Origin: Natronosalvus rutilus | Lineage (GTDB): Archaea; Halobacteriota; Halobacteria; Halobacteriales; Natrialbaceae | DNA length: 64,000 bases | Direction of reading: 5' to 3' | NCBI RefSeq assembly: GCF_024204665.1 | Contig: NZ_CP100356.1 | Span: forward strand, 62,001 to 126,000 | Shown here: piece by piece, positions 27,602 through 35,951 of the stretch | Numbering within the stretch: position 1 is the stretch's first letter | Layout: each line of letters begins with the position of its first letter | The notes under the pieces: model-generated | Told to the model about the DNA's origin: nothing | The model's database searches: none | The model's input: the letters and a program-made list of their open reading frames with translations, nothing else | Translations under genes and position numbers: made by a program

Positions 27602-28480
27602 TCAGTCGAGTCCCTCGAAGAACGATTCGATCTCGGCGTTCGCCTGCTCGGGCTTCTCGTGGTGGAGGAAGTGGCCGGCGCTGGGGACGGTGTCGAGTTC
27701 GTAGTCGGCGAAGTACTCGCCGATCCGGTCGGCCCACTCGGCGTTGACTATCGGGTCAAGCTCGCCCCAGAGGATGCGCGTCGGGACCTCGATGGGGTCC
27801 ATCTCCGGGGCACCCTCGCGCATCAACTCCTTCCGGGCGTCGTCGGCAGCGATGTACCAGTTGAATCCGCCCTGGAGGTTCCCTTCCTGGAGGTACGTGT
27901 CGACCCAGGCCTGGCGGTCTTCTTCGCCGAACGCCGATGGGTCGCCCGCCCAGTGATCGAGGAAGTGCCCGATGTACGCCTCGCAGGCCTCGCGGCTGGA
28001 GCCGACGAGGTCCGCAGCCCAGGGCTGCTGATTGAACGACTGGTACCAGATCTCGTCGATGTGCTCGGGGTCTCGCCAGCGTTCGCCGATCCCCGGGTAC
28101 GGCGTGTCGAAGAGGAAGAGACCGCGGAGCACGTCGGGGTGTTGGCGCGCGATCTCCTGTCCGACGTACGCGCCGAGGTCGTGGCTCACGAACCCGAACT
28201 CGTCGATTTCCAGTTCATCCGCGAGCGCAAGCATGTCCTCGACGTGCGCGTCGACACCGTACCCCTCCTCGGCGGGAACGTCCGGTTTCTCGGAGTCACC
28301 GAACCCGCGGAGGTCCGGGACGATGATGTCGAACGACTCCGCGAGTACGGGGACGTTCTTTCGCCACGCACGCCAAAACTCCGGCCAGCCGTGCACTAGG
28401 AACAGCGGGAACTCCGACCCCTCTCGGACGTAATGCAGTTCAATACCGTTCGCCTGAGCGTACTCGTGGTTAAACGACAT
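27602..28480 (-). CDS. Alpha/beta-hydrolase, epoxide-hydrolase-like
   Basis: A 292-residue hydrolase. The oxyanion motif is LFLVHGWPEFWRAWRKNVP, then VPDLRGFGDSEKP. The nucleophile elbow is FVSHDLGAYVG with Asp in the position used by epoxide hydrolases and haloalkane dehalogenases. The acid is likely Asp in WGELDPIV and the base His in SAGHFLHHEKPEQ. The ATG at 28480 is preferred over an upstream start at 28531. It would hydrolyse an epoxide, ester or C-halogen bond; the HGxP motif favours epoxide hydrolase. Confidence 0.88.
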   Translation of the reverse strand: MSFNHEYAQANGIELHYVREGSEFPLFLVHGWPEFWRAWRKNVPVLAESFDIIVPDLRGFGDSEKPDVPAEEGYGVDAHVEDMLALADELEIDEFGFVSHDLGAYVGQEIARQHPDVLRGLFLFDTPYPGIGERWRDPEHIDEIWYQSFNQQPWAADLVGSSREACEAYIGHFLDHWAGDPSAFGEEDRQAWVDTYLQEGNLQGGFNWYIAADDARKELMREGAPEMDPIEVPTRILWGELDPIVNAEWADRIGEYFADYELDTVPSAGHFLHHEKPEQANAEIESFFEGLD

Positions 28481-28588
28481 TTCGCGTTCGACTACACGAC
28501 CAGGGGGCGTATAGCTGTGTGCCCCACGCAACTGTTCACCTGAAAACGACGCGACGACCCGCTGCGTCGAGAAGCGGTGCCTACGGCG

Positions 28589-29251
28589 TCAGGGACTCGC
28601 GCTGACGAGTTCGGCGATGTGTTCCATCGCGAGATCTGGACTGGAAAGCACCGGCACGCTCGTGCGCTCGAACAGCGAGGACTCCAGGTGACTCATCGAC
28701 GCCTGTGCAAGTACGACGACGTCGAAGTCGTCGGCGAAGTCCTCGACGGCCTCAGAGACGAGTTCGTCGTGCATTTCGAGGTCGCCTGCCCGTCGAGCCT
28801 CGAACGCTTCGTCCACGAGGACTGTCTCGACCGTTACATCGCGGCCGGCTTCTTCGCCCTTCCGTTCGACGAGGTCCTTGCTCGGGCCGAGCGTCGAGGC
28901 GGCCGTCGCGACGACCACAATTCGGTCGCCGATCTCGACGGCTCGCTCAGTCATCGGGTCGTCGATCTTCACGATAGGGACGTCGACGAGCTTCCGCGAG
29001 ACGTCAACCGCTGGGGACGTGCTCGAACACGTATCGAGGACGATGTCGGCCCCGCCGCGTTGTGCAAGTGCGAGTTGTGTACAGATGCGCTCGGTGACGT
29101 TCGGTGTGAGTTCGCCCGCGTCGAGCATGTCGTCGAGGACGCTCTCGTCCACGACGTGGTACCACTCCGCGTCGGCGAGGTACTCATCGGCGAGTTCCTC
29201 GAACCGACCCGTAAGGGCTGCGACCGTGTGGAAGAGCGCGACGCGCGTCAT
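28589..29251 (-). CDS. Asp/Glu/hydantoin-racemase-superfamily protein
   Basis: This 220-residue protein begins MTRVALFHTVAALTGRFEELADEYL. It carries the first catalytic cysteine in ADIVLDTCSSTSPAVDVSRKL, but at the second site it has VVLAQASMSHLE, where true racemases have cysteine. That pattern characterises a subgroup seen in catabolic clusters; without the second Cys it is unlikely to be a two-base racemase and may be a decarboxylase, isomerase or lyase. Its ATG overlaps the stop codon of the preceding SDR (ATGA), so the two are co-translated. The reading frame runs open further upstream but only as antisense-like Arg-rich sequence. Confidence 0.82.
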   Translation of the reverse strand: MTRVALFHTVAALTGRFEELADEYLADAEWYHVVDESVLDDMLDAGELTPNVTERICTQLALAQRGGADIVLDTCSSTSPAVDVSRKLVDVPIVKIDDPMTERAVEIGDRIVVVATAASTLGPSKDLVERKGEEAGRDVTVETVLVDEAFEARRAGDLEMHDELVSEAVEDFADDFDVVVLAQASMSHLESSLFERTSVPVLSSPDLAMEHIAELVSASP

Positions 29252-30048
29252 TCGTCTTCGGACGACTCGATACCGTGGGAGTTCGTCGCGCCGCCGTCGA
29301 CGACGAGGCTCTCGCCGTTGACGAAGTCCGCAAGCGGACTGGCGAGGTAGAGCACGGCGTTCCCAATGTCCTTGGGTCTGCCGACGCGACCGAGGGGCGT
29401 TCGCCCGGCGTACTGTTCGGCCGCGTCGGTTTCGAACATGCCGAGGTCGTCGTGGGTCATGCTCGTCTCTACGACTCCTGGCGAAACGTCGTTCACGCGG
29501 ATGCCGTACGGTCCCAGCGACGCTGCGAGCGCGTACGTCATCAGGCGGAGCGCGCCTTTCGAGGCACTGTAGACGACACCGTTCCCGCGGCCGACGATTC
29601 CGGAGATGCTCGCGATGTTCACGATGCTCCCCTCGCGGTCCGCGTCGACCATCCGCTCTGCGGCGAACTGAGCAGCGAAGAACGGCCCCTTCACGTTGAT
29701 GTCCATGATGCGGTCGAAGTCGTCTTCGGTTTCGTCGAGAAACTGCGTATCTTCCGTGATGCCGGCGTTGTTGACGAGGATGCTGACGCCACCGAGCGCC
29801 TCGGCCGCATCGAACACGTTCTCGAGCTGGTCCATATTCGTGACGTCGCACTCCACGAACTCGCCGCGCTGACCGTACTCGGATTCGACGAGTTCGTGCG
29901 TCGGGTCGCCACCCTCCCTGGGCTCCTTCTGGATGTCTGCGACGACCACGTCGGCGCCGTGTTCGGCGAGAGTGGTGCTGATCGCTCGGCCGTTCCCGCT
30001 CGCGCCACCAGTGACTACTGCTACGTCGTCCGCTAACCAATCGGTCAT
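29248..30048 (-). CDS. Short-chain dehydrogenase/reductase
   Basis: A 266-residue SDR. Cofactor motif VAVVTGGASGNGRAIST has SGNG where most have GxGIG. DVTNMDQ and NNAGI follow, and the catalytic set includes NIASISGIVG and YSASK. The C-terminus is GRVGRPKDIGNAVLYLASPLADFVNGESLVVDGG. ATG at 30048 (MTDWLADDVAVV) is preferred. It is followed by the racemase-like gene with 4-bp overlap. Decayed relatives of this same SDR subtype lie at 34488-34736 (C-terminal part) and 54961-55110 (N-terminal part). Confidence 0.92.
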   Translation of the reverse strand: MTDWLADDVAVVTGGASGNGRAISTTLAEHGADVVVADIQKEPREGGDPTHELVESEYGQRGEFVECDVTNMDQLENVFDAAEALGGVSILVNNAGITEDTQFLDETEDDFDRIMDINVKGPFFAAQFAAERMVDADREGSIVNIASISGIVGRGNGVVYSASKGALRLMTYALAASLGPYGIRVNDVSPGVVETSMTHDDLGMFETDAAEQYAGRTPLGRVGRPKDIGNAVLYLASPLADFVNGESLVVDGGATNSHGIESSEDE

Positions 30049-30358
30049 TGTACCATTTGTACTATCAGTGTGATCCTTGTTAACTATTACTCTTAGAGAC
30101 AGCATTTTCGGCGTCTTTCCGAAATGAGTCACACGGGCATACCCGCTATGACAACGAGCGGCCCGGAGGATTCGCGTTCGCCACCTCTTCCATGTGAGTA
30201 AACCCTAAGGTCCATGGTTGTGATGGTTCAAGCACGACTCCCACACGTGGCAAGTCGTTCGAGCAACCCACCGTGCGTCGATCGACAGGCGACCTCGTAC
30301 TCGGGAGCGACCGAACTCGGTTCGGGATGGCGAATCGCTGCCAGCGACCACACTACCA
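30049..30358. promoter_or_regulatory. Divergent intergenic region (SDR / VOC)
   Basis: The leftward SDR has AT-rich ttgttaactattactctta (about 30077-30096) at promoter distance. No clear TATA element is visible before the VOC start at 30359, and no TTCAC operator was found. Confidence 0.35.
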
Positions 30359-30772
30359 ATGTTCACCAAGATCCACCACATCGCGTTCGTCGTCGAAGAC
30401 ATCGAATCGTCAATGACTAGCTTCGAAGAGAACTACGGGATGGAACTCCTCACACGCGGGGAGATGACCGCGCAGTACCAGATTCCCCAGGAGATAGACG
30501 TCGCGCTTTACCAGGCTGGGGATAACATCGTCGAACTCATCGAGCCCCTCAGCGACGAGGGCTGGACGTACGACGTCCTCCAGGAGCAGGGCGACGGCTG
30601 GTTCCACATCGCGTTCGCCGTCGACGACATCCGCGAGAGCATGGCCGAACTCGAGTCGCGTGGCATCCGTATCTGGGACGACGAGCCGTCGCAGGGGTTT
30701 GCGTGGAAGGTTGTCACACTCGAACCCGAGGACACGCTCGTCCCGATGCAGCTCGTCGAGGAGACCGACTGA
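30359..30772 (+). CDS. VOC-family protein, methylmalonyl-CoA-epimerase-like (copy 2)
   Basis: A 137-residue paralogue of 21160-21561, starting MFTKIHHIAFVVEDIESSM and sharing the blocks AGDNIVELIEPL, GWTYDVLQEQG and FHIAF.VDDIRESM.ELESRGIR. It differs by a small insertion (TAQYQIPQEIDVAL). Metal ligands are inferred as for copy 1. It precedes the operon with the duplicated-domain protein and RuBisCO-like protein by 103 bp, but that operon has its own promoter. Probably an epimerase or isomerase. Confidence 0.85.
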   Translation: MFTKIHHIAFVVEDIESSMTSFEENYGMELLTRGEMTAQYQIPQEIDVALYQAGDNIVELIEPLSDEGWTYDVLQEQGDGWFHIAFAVDDIRESMAELESRGIRIWDDEPSQGFAWKVVTLEPEDTLVPMQLVEETD

Positions 30773-30838
30773 CGTCGGTTATACCGCGACCGCACACAAA
30801 ACCGCTCGCGTCGACGGGCCAGCGTTGCGTCCATGGAA

Positions 30839-30850
30839 CGTTTTATTAAT
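30839..30850 (+). promoter_or_regulatory. Leaderless promoter of the RuBisCO-like operon
   Basis: cgttttattaat forms a strong TATA element centred about 31 nt before the ATG at 30876, the spacing expected for a leaderless haloarchaeal mRNA. Confidence 0.6.
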
Positions 30851-30875
30851 CCTCGCGCACACAGCATGTGATAGG

Positions 30876-31682
30876 ATGCCAAGAGACATACGCATCGTCG
30901 ACAGCATGACGCAACCCGACGACGCGACCGGGACGACCGTGATAACTGGCAGTCACGGCGGGATCTCCTCAGGGCGATACGCTGCCAGCCTTAGCGTGTC
31001 CGGCGTCGTCTTCAACGACGCGGGCATTGGGCGCAACGAGGCCGGCATCAGGTCACTTCCCTACCTTGACGACCTCGGTTGTCCGGCCGCCGTCGTCGAC
31101 AACGACACCGCTCGAATCGCGGACGGCGTCGACATGGCGAAGCACGGATCGATCAGCCGCGTAAACGACATCGCGGCGGACCTTGGCTGCGAGGAGGGTC
31201 AGAATGCGCTTGACTGTGCCGTCACGATGCACGACGGCGACATCGAACCCGTATCCGCGGACGCCGACACCGACCTGACCGAGGTCGAACTGGACGGCGG
31301 CGACGTCCCGGTCTGGGCAGTCGACTCGATTGGGCTGATAGCCGGCCGGCACGAGGGCGCGATCACGATCGCCGGCAGTCACGGCGAGCGACTGGCCGGC
31401 GAGTTCGAGACATACGTCCCGACCGAAATTGCGGGCATCACGCTGTTCGACGCCGGCGTCGGGAAGGACGACGCTGGCATCGGCCGACTCGCGACGATGA
31501 ACGACCGCGGGATTCCCGCCGCCGCGGTCGACGTCGACTCCGCGCACATCGGAGACGCCGTCTCCGCGTGGGAGGACGGTGTGCTGAGCCACGTCAACGA
31601 CAGCGCTGCGAGCCTCGGCGTCGAACCGGGCGACACGCCACAGGACTTCGCGAAAGCCGTGCGCGAGGACCGCGGAGCATGA
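30876..31682 (+). CDS. Uncharacterised protein with two copies of a SHG-NDAG-HVN domain
   Basis: I do not recognise a named function. The 268-residue protein is an internal duplication. Repeat 1 (about 21-115) has TGSHGGISSGRYAA, GVVFNDAGIGRNEAGI, CPAAVVDNDTARIADG and GSISRVNDIAADLG. Repeat 2 (about 161-262) has AGSHGERLAGEFE, GITLFDAGVGKDDAGI, IPAAAVDVDSAHIGDA and GVLSHVNDSAASLG. The conserved Ser-His-Gly, Asp-Ala-Gly and His-Val-Asn positions look like ligand-binding or catalytic residues. There is no signal peptide or membrane segment, so it is cytoplasmic. It is first in an operon with a RuBisCO-like protein and a DUF1537 kinase, 40-odd bp before the former, and so probably acts on the same acid-sugar intermediate. 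Confidence 0.8.
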   Translation: MPRDIRIVDSMTQPDDATGTTVITGSHGGISSGRYAASLSVSGVVFNDAGIGRNEAGIRSLPYLDDLGCPAAVVDNDTARIADGVDMAKHGSISRVNDIAADLGCEEGQNALDCAVTMHDGDIEPVSADADTDLTEVELDGGDVPVWAVDSIGLIAGRHEGAITIAGSHGERLAGEFETYVPTEIAGITLFDAGVGKDDAGIGRLATMNDRGIPAAAVDVDSAHIGDAVSAWEDGVLSHVNDSAASLGVEPGDTPQDFAKAVREDRGA

Positions 31683-31724
31683 CCGTGCTTGACCGACCAG
31701 ATCCATGACGGAGCGACCGGACCC

Positions 31725-33011
31725 ATGACCCAGGGCACCACGCGCAGCGACTCCCGGACGGAGGCAACGTACCTGATCGAGACGCCCCAGCCCGTCGAAC
31801 GAGTCGCAGAGATGATAGCCGACGAACAGTCCTCCGGTACGTTCGTCGACGTCCCCAGCGAGACCGACGCGCTCCGAGAGCATCACGCCGCGCGCATCGA
31901 GGCGACAACCGAACTGGAGACCGTCCCCGAACCCTCGCTCCCAGGGTCGAAGCCCGCAACCGACGCGAATACGAATGACGTCTCGTACACGCGTGCGGAG
32001 GTCGCCCTCTCGTTCCCGCTCGAGAACACGGGGACGTCGCTCCCAAACCTCATGACGACCGTCGCGGGAAACCTGTACGAGCTCCAGCCGCTCTCCGGGA
32101 TTCGACTCGTCGACCTCGACCTACCCGACGAGTTCGCGGCCGAGAACCCCGGCCCACAGTTCGGAATCGAGGGGACGCGCGAGCTCGTCGATGTCCACGA
32201 CCGGCCGATCATCGGGACAATCGTGAAACCAAACGTCGGCCTCTCGCCCGCGGACACCGCCGAAGTCCTCGAGCCCGTCGTCGACGCGGGTGTTGACTTC
32301 GTCAAGGACGACGAACTCATCGCGAGCCCGCCGTACTCGCCCGTCAAGGAGCGTGTCGAAGCGGTGATGGACGTCGTCAATCGACACGAGGACGAGACCG
32401 GCGATCGCGTCATGTACGCGTGCAACATTACGGGTACCGTCGACGAGATGCTGGAGCGCCACGACGCCGTTAAGGACGCCGGTGGGAACTGCGTAATGGT
32501 CAGCCTCCAGAGCGTTGGGCTCGCCGCGGTGCAGGCACTTCGCGAGGAAGCCGACCTCCCTATTCACGGCCACCGGAACGGCTGGGGCGCACTCTCTCGG
32601 TGTCCCCAGCTCGGGTTCAGTTACGTGGCGTACCAGCAGTTCTGGCGGCTCGCCGGTGTCGACCACCTCCACGTAAGCGGCCTCCGGAACAAGTTCACGG
32701 AGTCCGACGAGTCCGTCATCCAGTCGGCGAAGGCCGTCCAGCGTCCCATCGCCTTCCCTGACGATGTCGCGATGCCGGTGTTCTCCTCGGGCCAGTGGGC
32801 TGCGCAGGCGCCAGACACGTACGACGCCCTCGGGAATTGCGACCTCATGTATCTCGCCGGCGGCGGCATCCTCGGGCACCCTGACGGCCCCGCCGCAGGC
32901 GTCGCGCACTTAAAACAGGGCTGGGAGGCCGCGATGGAGGGAATCCCGCTCGAGGAGTACGCGACCGACCACGACGCACTCAGCACCGCACTTGACTACT
33001 ACGAACAATGA
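31725..33011 (+). CDS. RuBisCO-like protein (form IV type), probable 3-oxo-acid-phosphate decarboxylase
   Basis: About 428 residues (a TTG at 31689 would add 12). The RuBisCO large-subunit barrel is clear. GTIVKPNVGLSP carries the catalytic Lys (K175 equivalent) and AGVDFVKDDE carries the carbamylated Lys with Asp and Glu metal ligands. PIHGHRNGWGALSR corresponds to the H294-R295 region and LAGGGILGHPDG to the phosphate-binding glycines. Loop 6 (HVSGLRNKFTES) and the HR-NGWG sequence differ from true CO2-fixing enzymes. In bacteria, RuBisCO-like proteins beside DUF1537 kinases (OiaX with OiaK in apionate breakdown) decarboxylate a phosphorylated 3-oxo acid. The neighbour here is such a kinase, so the same chemistry is inferred; carbon fixation is unlikely. 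Confidence 0.88.
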   Translation: MTQGTTRSDSRTEATYLIETPQPVERVAEMIADEQSSGTFVDVPSETDALREHHAARIEATTELETVPEPSLPGSKPATDANTNDVSYTRAEVALSFPLENTGTSLPNLMTTVAGNLYELQPLSGIRLVDLDLPDEFAAENPGPQFGIEGTRELVDVHDRPIIGTIVKPNVGLSPADTAEVLEPVVDAGVDFVKDDELIASPPYSPVKERVEAVMDVVNRHEDETGDRVMYACNITGTVDEMLERHDAVKDAGGNCVMVSLQSVGLAAVQALREEADLPIHGHRNGWGALSRCPQLGFSYVAYQQFWRLAGVDHLHVSGLRNKFTESDESVIQSAKAVQRPIAFPDDVAMPVFSSGQWAAQAPDTYDALGNCDLMYLAGGGILGHPDGPAAGVAHLKQGWEAAMEGIPLEEYATDHDALSTALDYYEQ

Positions 33012-33033
33012 TGAACGCACGCAACTCAAAGCG

Positions 33034-34449
33034 ATGACAGACGAGACGACCCGATCGAACGACGACCTCCTGATGGCGTTCTACGGGGACGACTTCACGG
33101 GGTCGACTGACGCACTAGAAGGCCTTGCGGACAACGGCGTCCGCGCACTGTTGTTCGTCGACGATCCACCGACGCCCGAGGAGCTGAAGCAATTCGACGA
33201 CCTGGACGCACTCGGCGTTGCTGGCGCGAGCCGGTCGATGACTCTGCCCGAGATGACCGAGGAACTCCGACCGGCATTCGAGATGCTCAGCAATCTCGAC
33301 GTCCCAATCGTCCACTACAAGGTCTGTTCGACGTTCGACTCTGCACCCGACGTCGGCAGCATCGGACACGCTATCGACATCGGCCAGGCCGAGTACGACT
33401 CCTCGATCGTCCCCGTCACGCAGGGCACCGAGGTCCCCCACGGCCGGTACGTCGCGTTCTCGAATCTCTTCGCCGTCCAGAACGGCGATACGTACCGGAT
33501 TGACCGCCATCCGACGATGCGCGACCACCCTGTGACTCCGATGCGGGAGGGCGACCTGCGCCGACACCTCGCCGAGCAGACCGACCGCTCTATCGGCCGA
33601 GTCGACATCAAGGATCTCGATTCAGTCACTACAGCGGAGTCGGCGCTTGAGGACGCGAGCGAGGAGGGCGAAATAGTTGTCTTCGACGCGCTCGATACCG
33701 ATCATCTTGAGGTCATCGGTCGAGTGCTTTGGGACCGTGCGAACAAAGCATTCGGCCCGCTGTTCATGGTCGGATCCTCCGGTGTCCAGCATCACTCTCT
33801 GGTGCACGCATGGGAGGAAGACGACCTCATCGACCGCGAAGACCGACTGTACCGCAAGCGCGATTCTGTCGACACGTTACTCGTCGTCGCCGGGAGTGCG
33901 TCGTCGACGACGGCCGCACAGATTGACTGGGCGAGCGGGAACGGCTTCCTCGACATCCGCCTCGACACCGAGGCGCTGGTCGACCCGGACGCGGCCACGA
34001 ACGCGCGCTCGTCGGCGGTGAAGACAGCAGTCGATGCCATCGAGGACGGGCAGAGCGTCGTCCTCTACTCCGCTCACGGCCCGGGCGATTTGGCTCTGGA
34101 GAACACCCGCAAGCACTACGACTCGCTAGATGTAGACGGTACGCTGGAGACTCGACTCGGGCGGGAACAGGGCGCGATACTCCGTGAGGTTCTTGAACGA
34201 ACCGGACTGACCCGGGCGTGCGTCGCCGGCGGCGACACGAGCAGTCACGCCATCCCGCAACTCGACATCCGCGCGCTCGAAGCGATCGCACCCGTCGGCC
34301 CGGGCGCGCCGCTGTGTCGCGTGCACGCCGACGAGTCGACGTTCGATGGCCTCGAACTCGCGCTCAAGGGCGGACAGATCGGGACGCGAAACGAGGACGC
34401 CGACTACTTTGGCGCGGTTCGCGACGGCGGCGTCGCCGTCGACGGGTAA
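33034..34449 (+). CDS. Four-carbon acid-sugar kinase family protein (DUF1537)
   Basis: A 471-residue kinase, with a possible TTG start at 32992 inside the previous gene. The N-terminal substrate domain opens with MAFYGDDFTGSTDALEGL, the DDxTG signature. The C-terminal nucleotide domain has LVVAGSASSTTAAQIDWA and ends with CVAGGDTSSHAI and GPGAPLCRV plus KGGQIG. Members phosphorylate 3-oxo-tetronates, threonate, erythronate or 3-oxo-isoapionate with ATP. It lies 22 bp after the RuBisCO-like gene. The likely order is kinase first, then decarboxylation by the RuBisCO-like protein. Confidence 0.9.
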   Translation: MTDETTRSNDDLLMAFYGDDFTGSTDALEGLADNGVRALLFVDDPPTPEELKQFDDLDALGVAGASRSMTLPEMTEELRPAFEMLSNLDVPIVHYKVCSTFDSAPDVGSIGHAIDIGQAEYDSSIVPVTQGTEVPHGRYVAFSNLFAVQNGDTYRIDRHPTMRDHPVTPMREGDLRRHLAEQTDRSIGRVDIKDLDSVTTAESALEDASEEGEIVVFDALDTDHLEVIGRVLWDRANKAFGPLFMVGSSGVQHHSLVHAWEEDDLIDREDRLYRKRDSVDTLLVVAGSASSTTAAQIDWASGNGFLDIRLDTEALVDPDAATNARSSAVKTAVDAIEDGQSVVLYSAHGPGDLALENTRKHYDSLDVDGTLETRLGREQGAILREVLERTGLTRACVAGGDTSSHAIPQLDIRALEAIAPVGPGAPLCRVHADESTFDGLELALKGGQIGTRNEDADYFGAVRDGGVAVDG

Positions 34450-34487
34450 TCGCGCGACGCCATGCACCGTCGGCGACGACGATGGGT

Positions 34488-34736
34488 CTATTCGTCGTCC
34501 GTCGATCCGATGCCCTGCGTGTTCGTAGTGGCGCCGTCGACGACGAGCCTCTCGCCGTTGTCGAAGTCTGCGAGCGAACTGACAAGGTAGCACACTGCGT
34601 CGCCGATGCCCTGCGGTGTGCCGACGCGACCAATTGGGATCGTATTCCGGAACTTCACCGTGCCACCGGCGTTGAGCATCCCGAGATCGTCGTGGGTTAC
34701 GCTCGTAGCGACGACGACCAGGGCGACGCCGTTCAC
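34488..34736 (-). pseudogene. C-terminal relic of an SDR
   Basis: Minus-strand translation gives VNGVALVVVATSVTHDDLGML, then IPIGRVGTPQGIGDAVCYLVSSLADFDNGERLVVDGATTN, ending GIGSTDDE and stop. It tracks the intact SDR at 29248-30048 (VNDVSPGVVETSMTHDDLGMF...GRVGRPKDIGNAVLYLASPLADFVNGES) residue by residue, but cofactor and catalytic parts are missing and an indel shortens the middle. It is a truncated, decaying paralogue downstream of the kinase and in the opposite direction. Confidence 0.8.
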
Positions 34737-34841
34737 GATAACTATCGTTCGCCAAACCCCGATTGCCGGCCCATCTGTCAAACGAGCCCTCGGTGCGGAA
34801 TAGCACCCTCGAACCGTGACTTTATGGGCAATGGTAGTGTA

Positions 34842-34854
34842 TCACACGATGTGA
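34842..34854. promoter_or_regulatory. Palindromic operator candidate before zinc-ADH operon
   Basis: TCACA-CGA-TGTGA lies between a TATA-like actttatg (about 34818-34825) and the start codon at 34861, that is, over the expected transcription start. A repressor site is plausible. Confidence 0.45.
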
Positions 34855-34860
34855 GTTAGC

Positions 34861-35946
34861 GTGAAGACAACTGCTATGGTGTTATCCGAACCAGGTCGTC
34901 TCGAACCCAAGGAGTTCTCCGTCCCCGAAGCGCCCGATGAGGGCGCGGTAATCGAAGTAGAAGCGGCGTCGGTCTGCGGGACCGACCTCAGCCTCTATAA
35001 GGGTACGAATGATATGGGGGAGTTCCCGATGGTGCTCGGCCACGAGGTAGCCGGTGTCGTTGTCGACGGCGCCGAGGAAACCCTCAATAGGTGGGGTGTC
35101 GAGGTCAGCGACCGCGTCTCCCCCGAGCCATACCTCCCTTGCAACGACTGCGAGGACTGTCTCCAGGGGCACTACCACATGTGCTCCGAGGGCCGCCTCT
35201 ACGGCATCACGCTCTCGACTGACGTCGACCCAGGCATTTGGGGCGGCTATGGCGAGTACATGTACCTCCATCCGAAGTCGCGCGTCCACGCCGTCAATGA
35301 CGACGTTTCACCGGAGGCCGCATGTCTCAGTAGTGTCGTTGGGAACGGCGTCCGCTGGGTCAGCCGGAAGGGGCAGGTCGACCCGGGCGAGAGCGTCGCT
35401 ATCGTCGGCCCAGGTGCGCAGGGGTTGGCGTCGACCATCGTCGCGAAGGAGGCTGGCGCCGACCCACTCGTCGTCATGGGGCTGTCGTCGGACGACGAAA
35501 ATCTCCACGTCGCCTCCGATATCGGCGCGACCCACACGCTCTACAGCGACGACCCCGACGCCGCCGAGCGTGCGAAGGACGTTGCGGGCGGCTCTGGGTT
35601 CGACGTCGTCATTGTCACTGCCCCCGCCGAACCCGCCGTCAACATGGCTATCGACCTCGTCCGTCCGCGCGGCCGACTCGTCCAGGTCGGCCTCCTCGGG
35701 GAGGACGCGACCATCCCGCTCAACGCCATCGTCAGCGACGAGATAACGCTCCTCGGCGGCCGCGGCCAGGCCGGGGACGTCGAGAAGGCAATGAACGTTC
35801 TCGAACGGAACGCCGAGGACGTCGCCCGAATCAACTCGCACACGTTCGGTATCTCCGAAGCGGAGACAGCGATCAACCGGCAGCTTCCCGGCGACGAGTT
35901 CGATTCCGAGATTGTGCACGCGGTACTCGTCCCGGACGAGCGCTAA
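34861..35946 (+). CDS. Zinc-dependent alcohol dehydrogenase (threonine-dehydrogenase-like)
   Basis: A 361-residue MDR enzyme (GTG at 34861; ATG at 34876 is also possible). Catalytic zinc: ASVCGTDLSLYKG and LGHEVAGVVVDGAEE. Structural zinc lobe: CNDCEDCLQGHYHMC. NAD motif: VAIVGPGAQGLASTIVAKEAG. C-terminal FGISEAETAINRQL is shared with its close paralogue at 45298-46380. First gene of an operon with the bicupin (5 bp gap) and the iron alcohol dehydrogenase. Likely oxidises a hydroxylated acid or polyol. Confidence 0.9.
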   Translation: MKTTAMVLSEPGRLEPKEFSVPEAPDEGAVIEVEAASVCGTDLSLYKGTNDMGEFPMVLGHEVAGVVVDGAEETLNRWGVEVSDRVSPEPYLPCNDCEDCLQGHYHMCSEGRLYGITLSTDVDPGIWGGYGEYMYLHPKSRVHAVNDDVSPEAACLSSVVGNGVRWVSRKGQVDPGESVAIVGPGAQGLASTIVAKEAGADPLVVMGLSSDDENLHVASDIGATHTLYSDDPDAAERAKDVAGGSGFDVVIVTAPAEPAVNMAIDLVRPRGRLVQVGLLGEDATIPLNAIVSDEITLLGGRGQAGDVEKAMNVLERNAEDVARINSHTFGISEAETAINRQLPGDEFDSEIVHAVLVPDER

Positions 35947-35951
35947 TCACG

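Noticed and set aside
29252..30040. Upstream extension of the racemase-like gene
   Set aside because: This part is an alternate-frame reading of the SDR gene on the same strand and is Arg-rich; the ATG at 29251 fits the family start.
31725..33011. True carbon-fixing RuBisCO
   Set aside because: Loop 6 and the HRxxH region differ from form I-III enzymes and no phosphoribulokinase or AMP-pathway gene is near; a RuBisCO-like role fits better.
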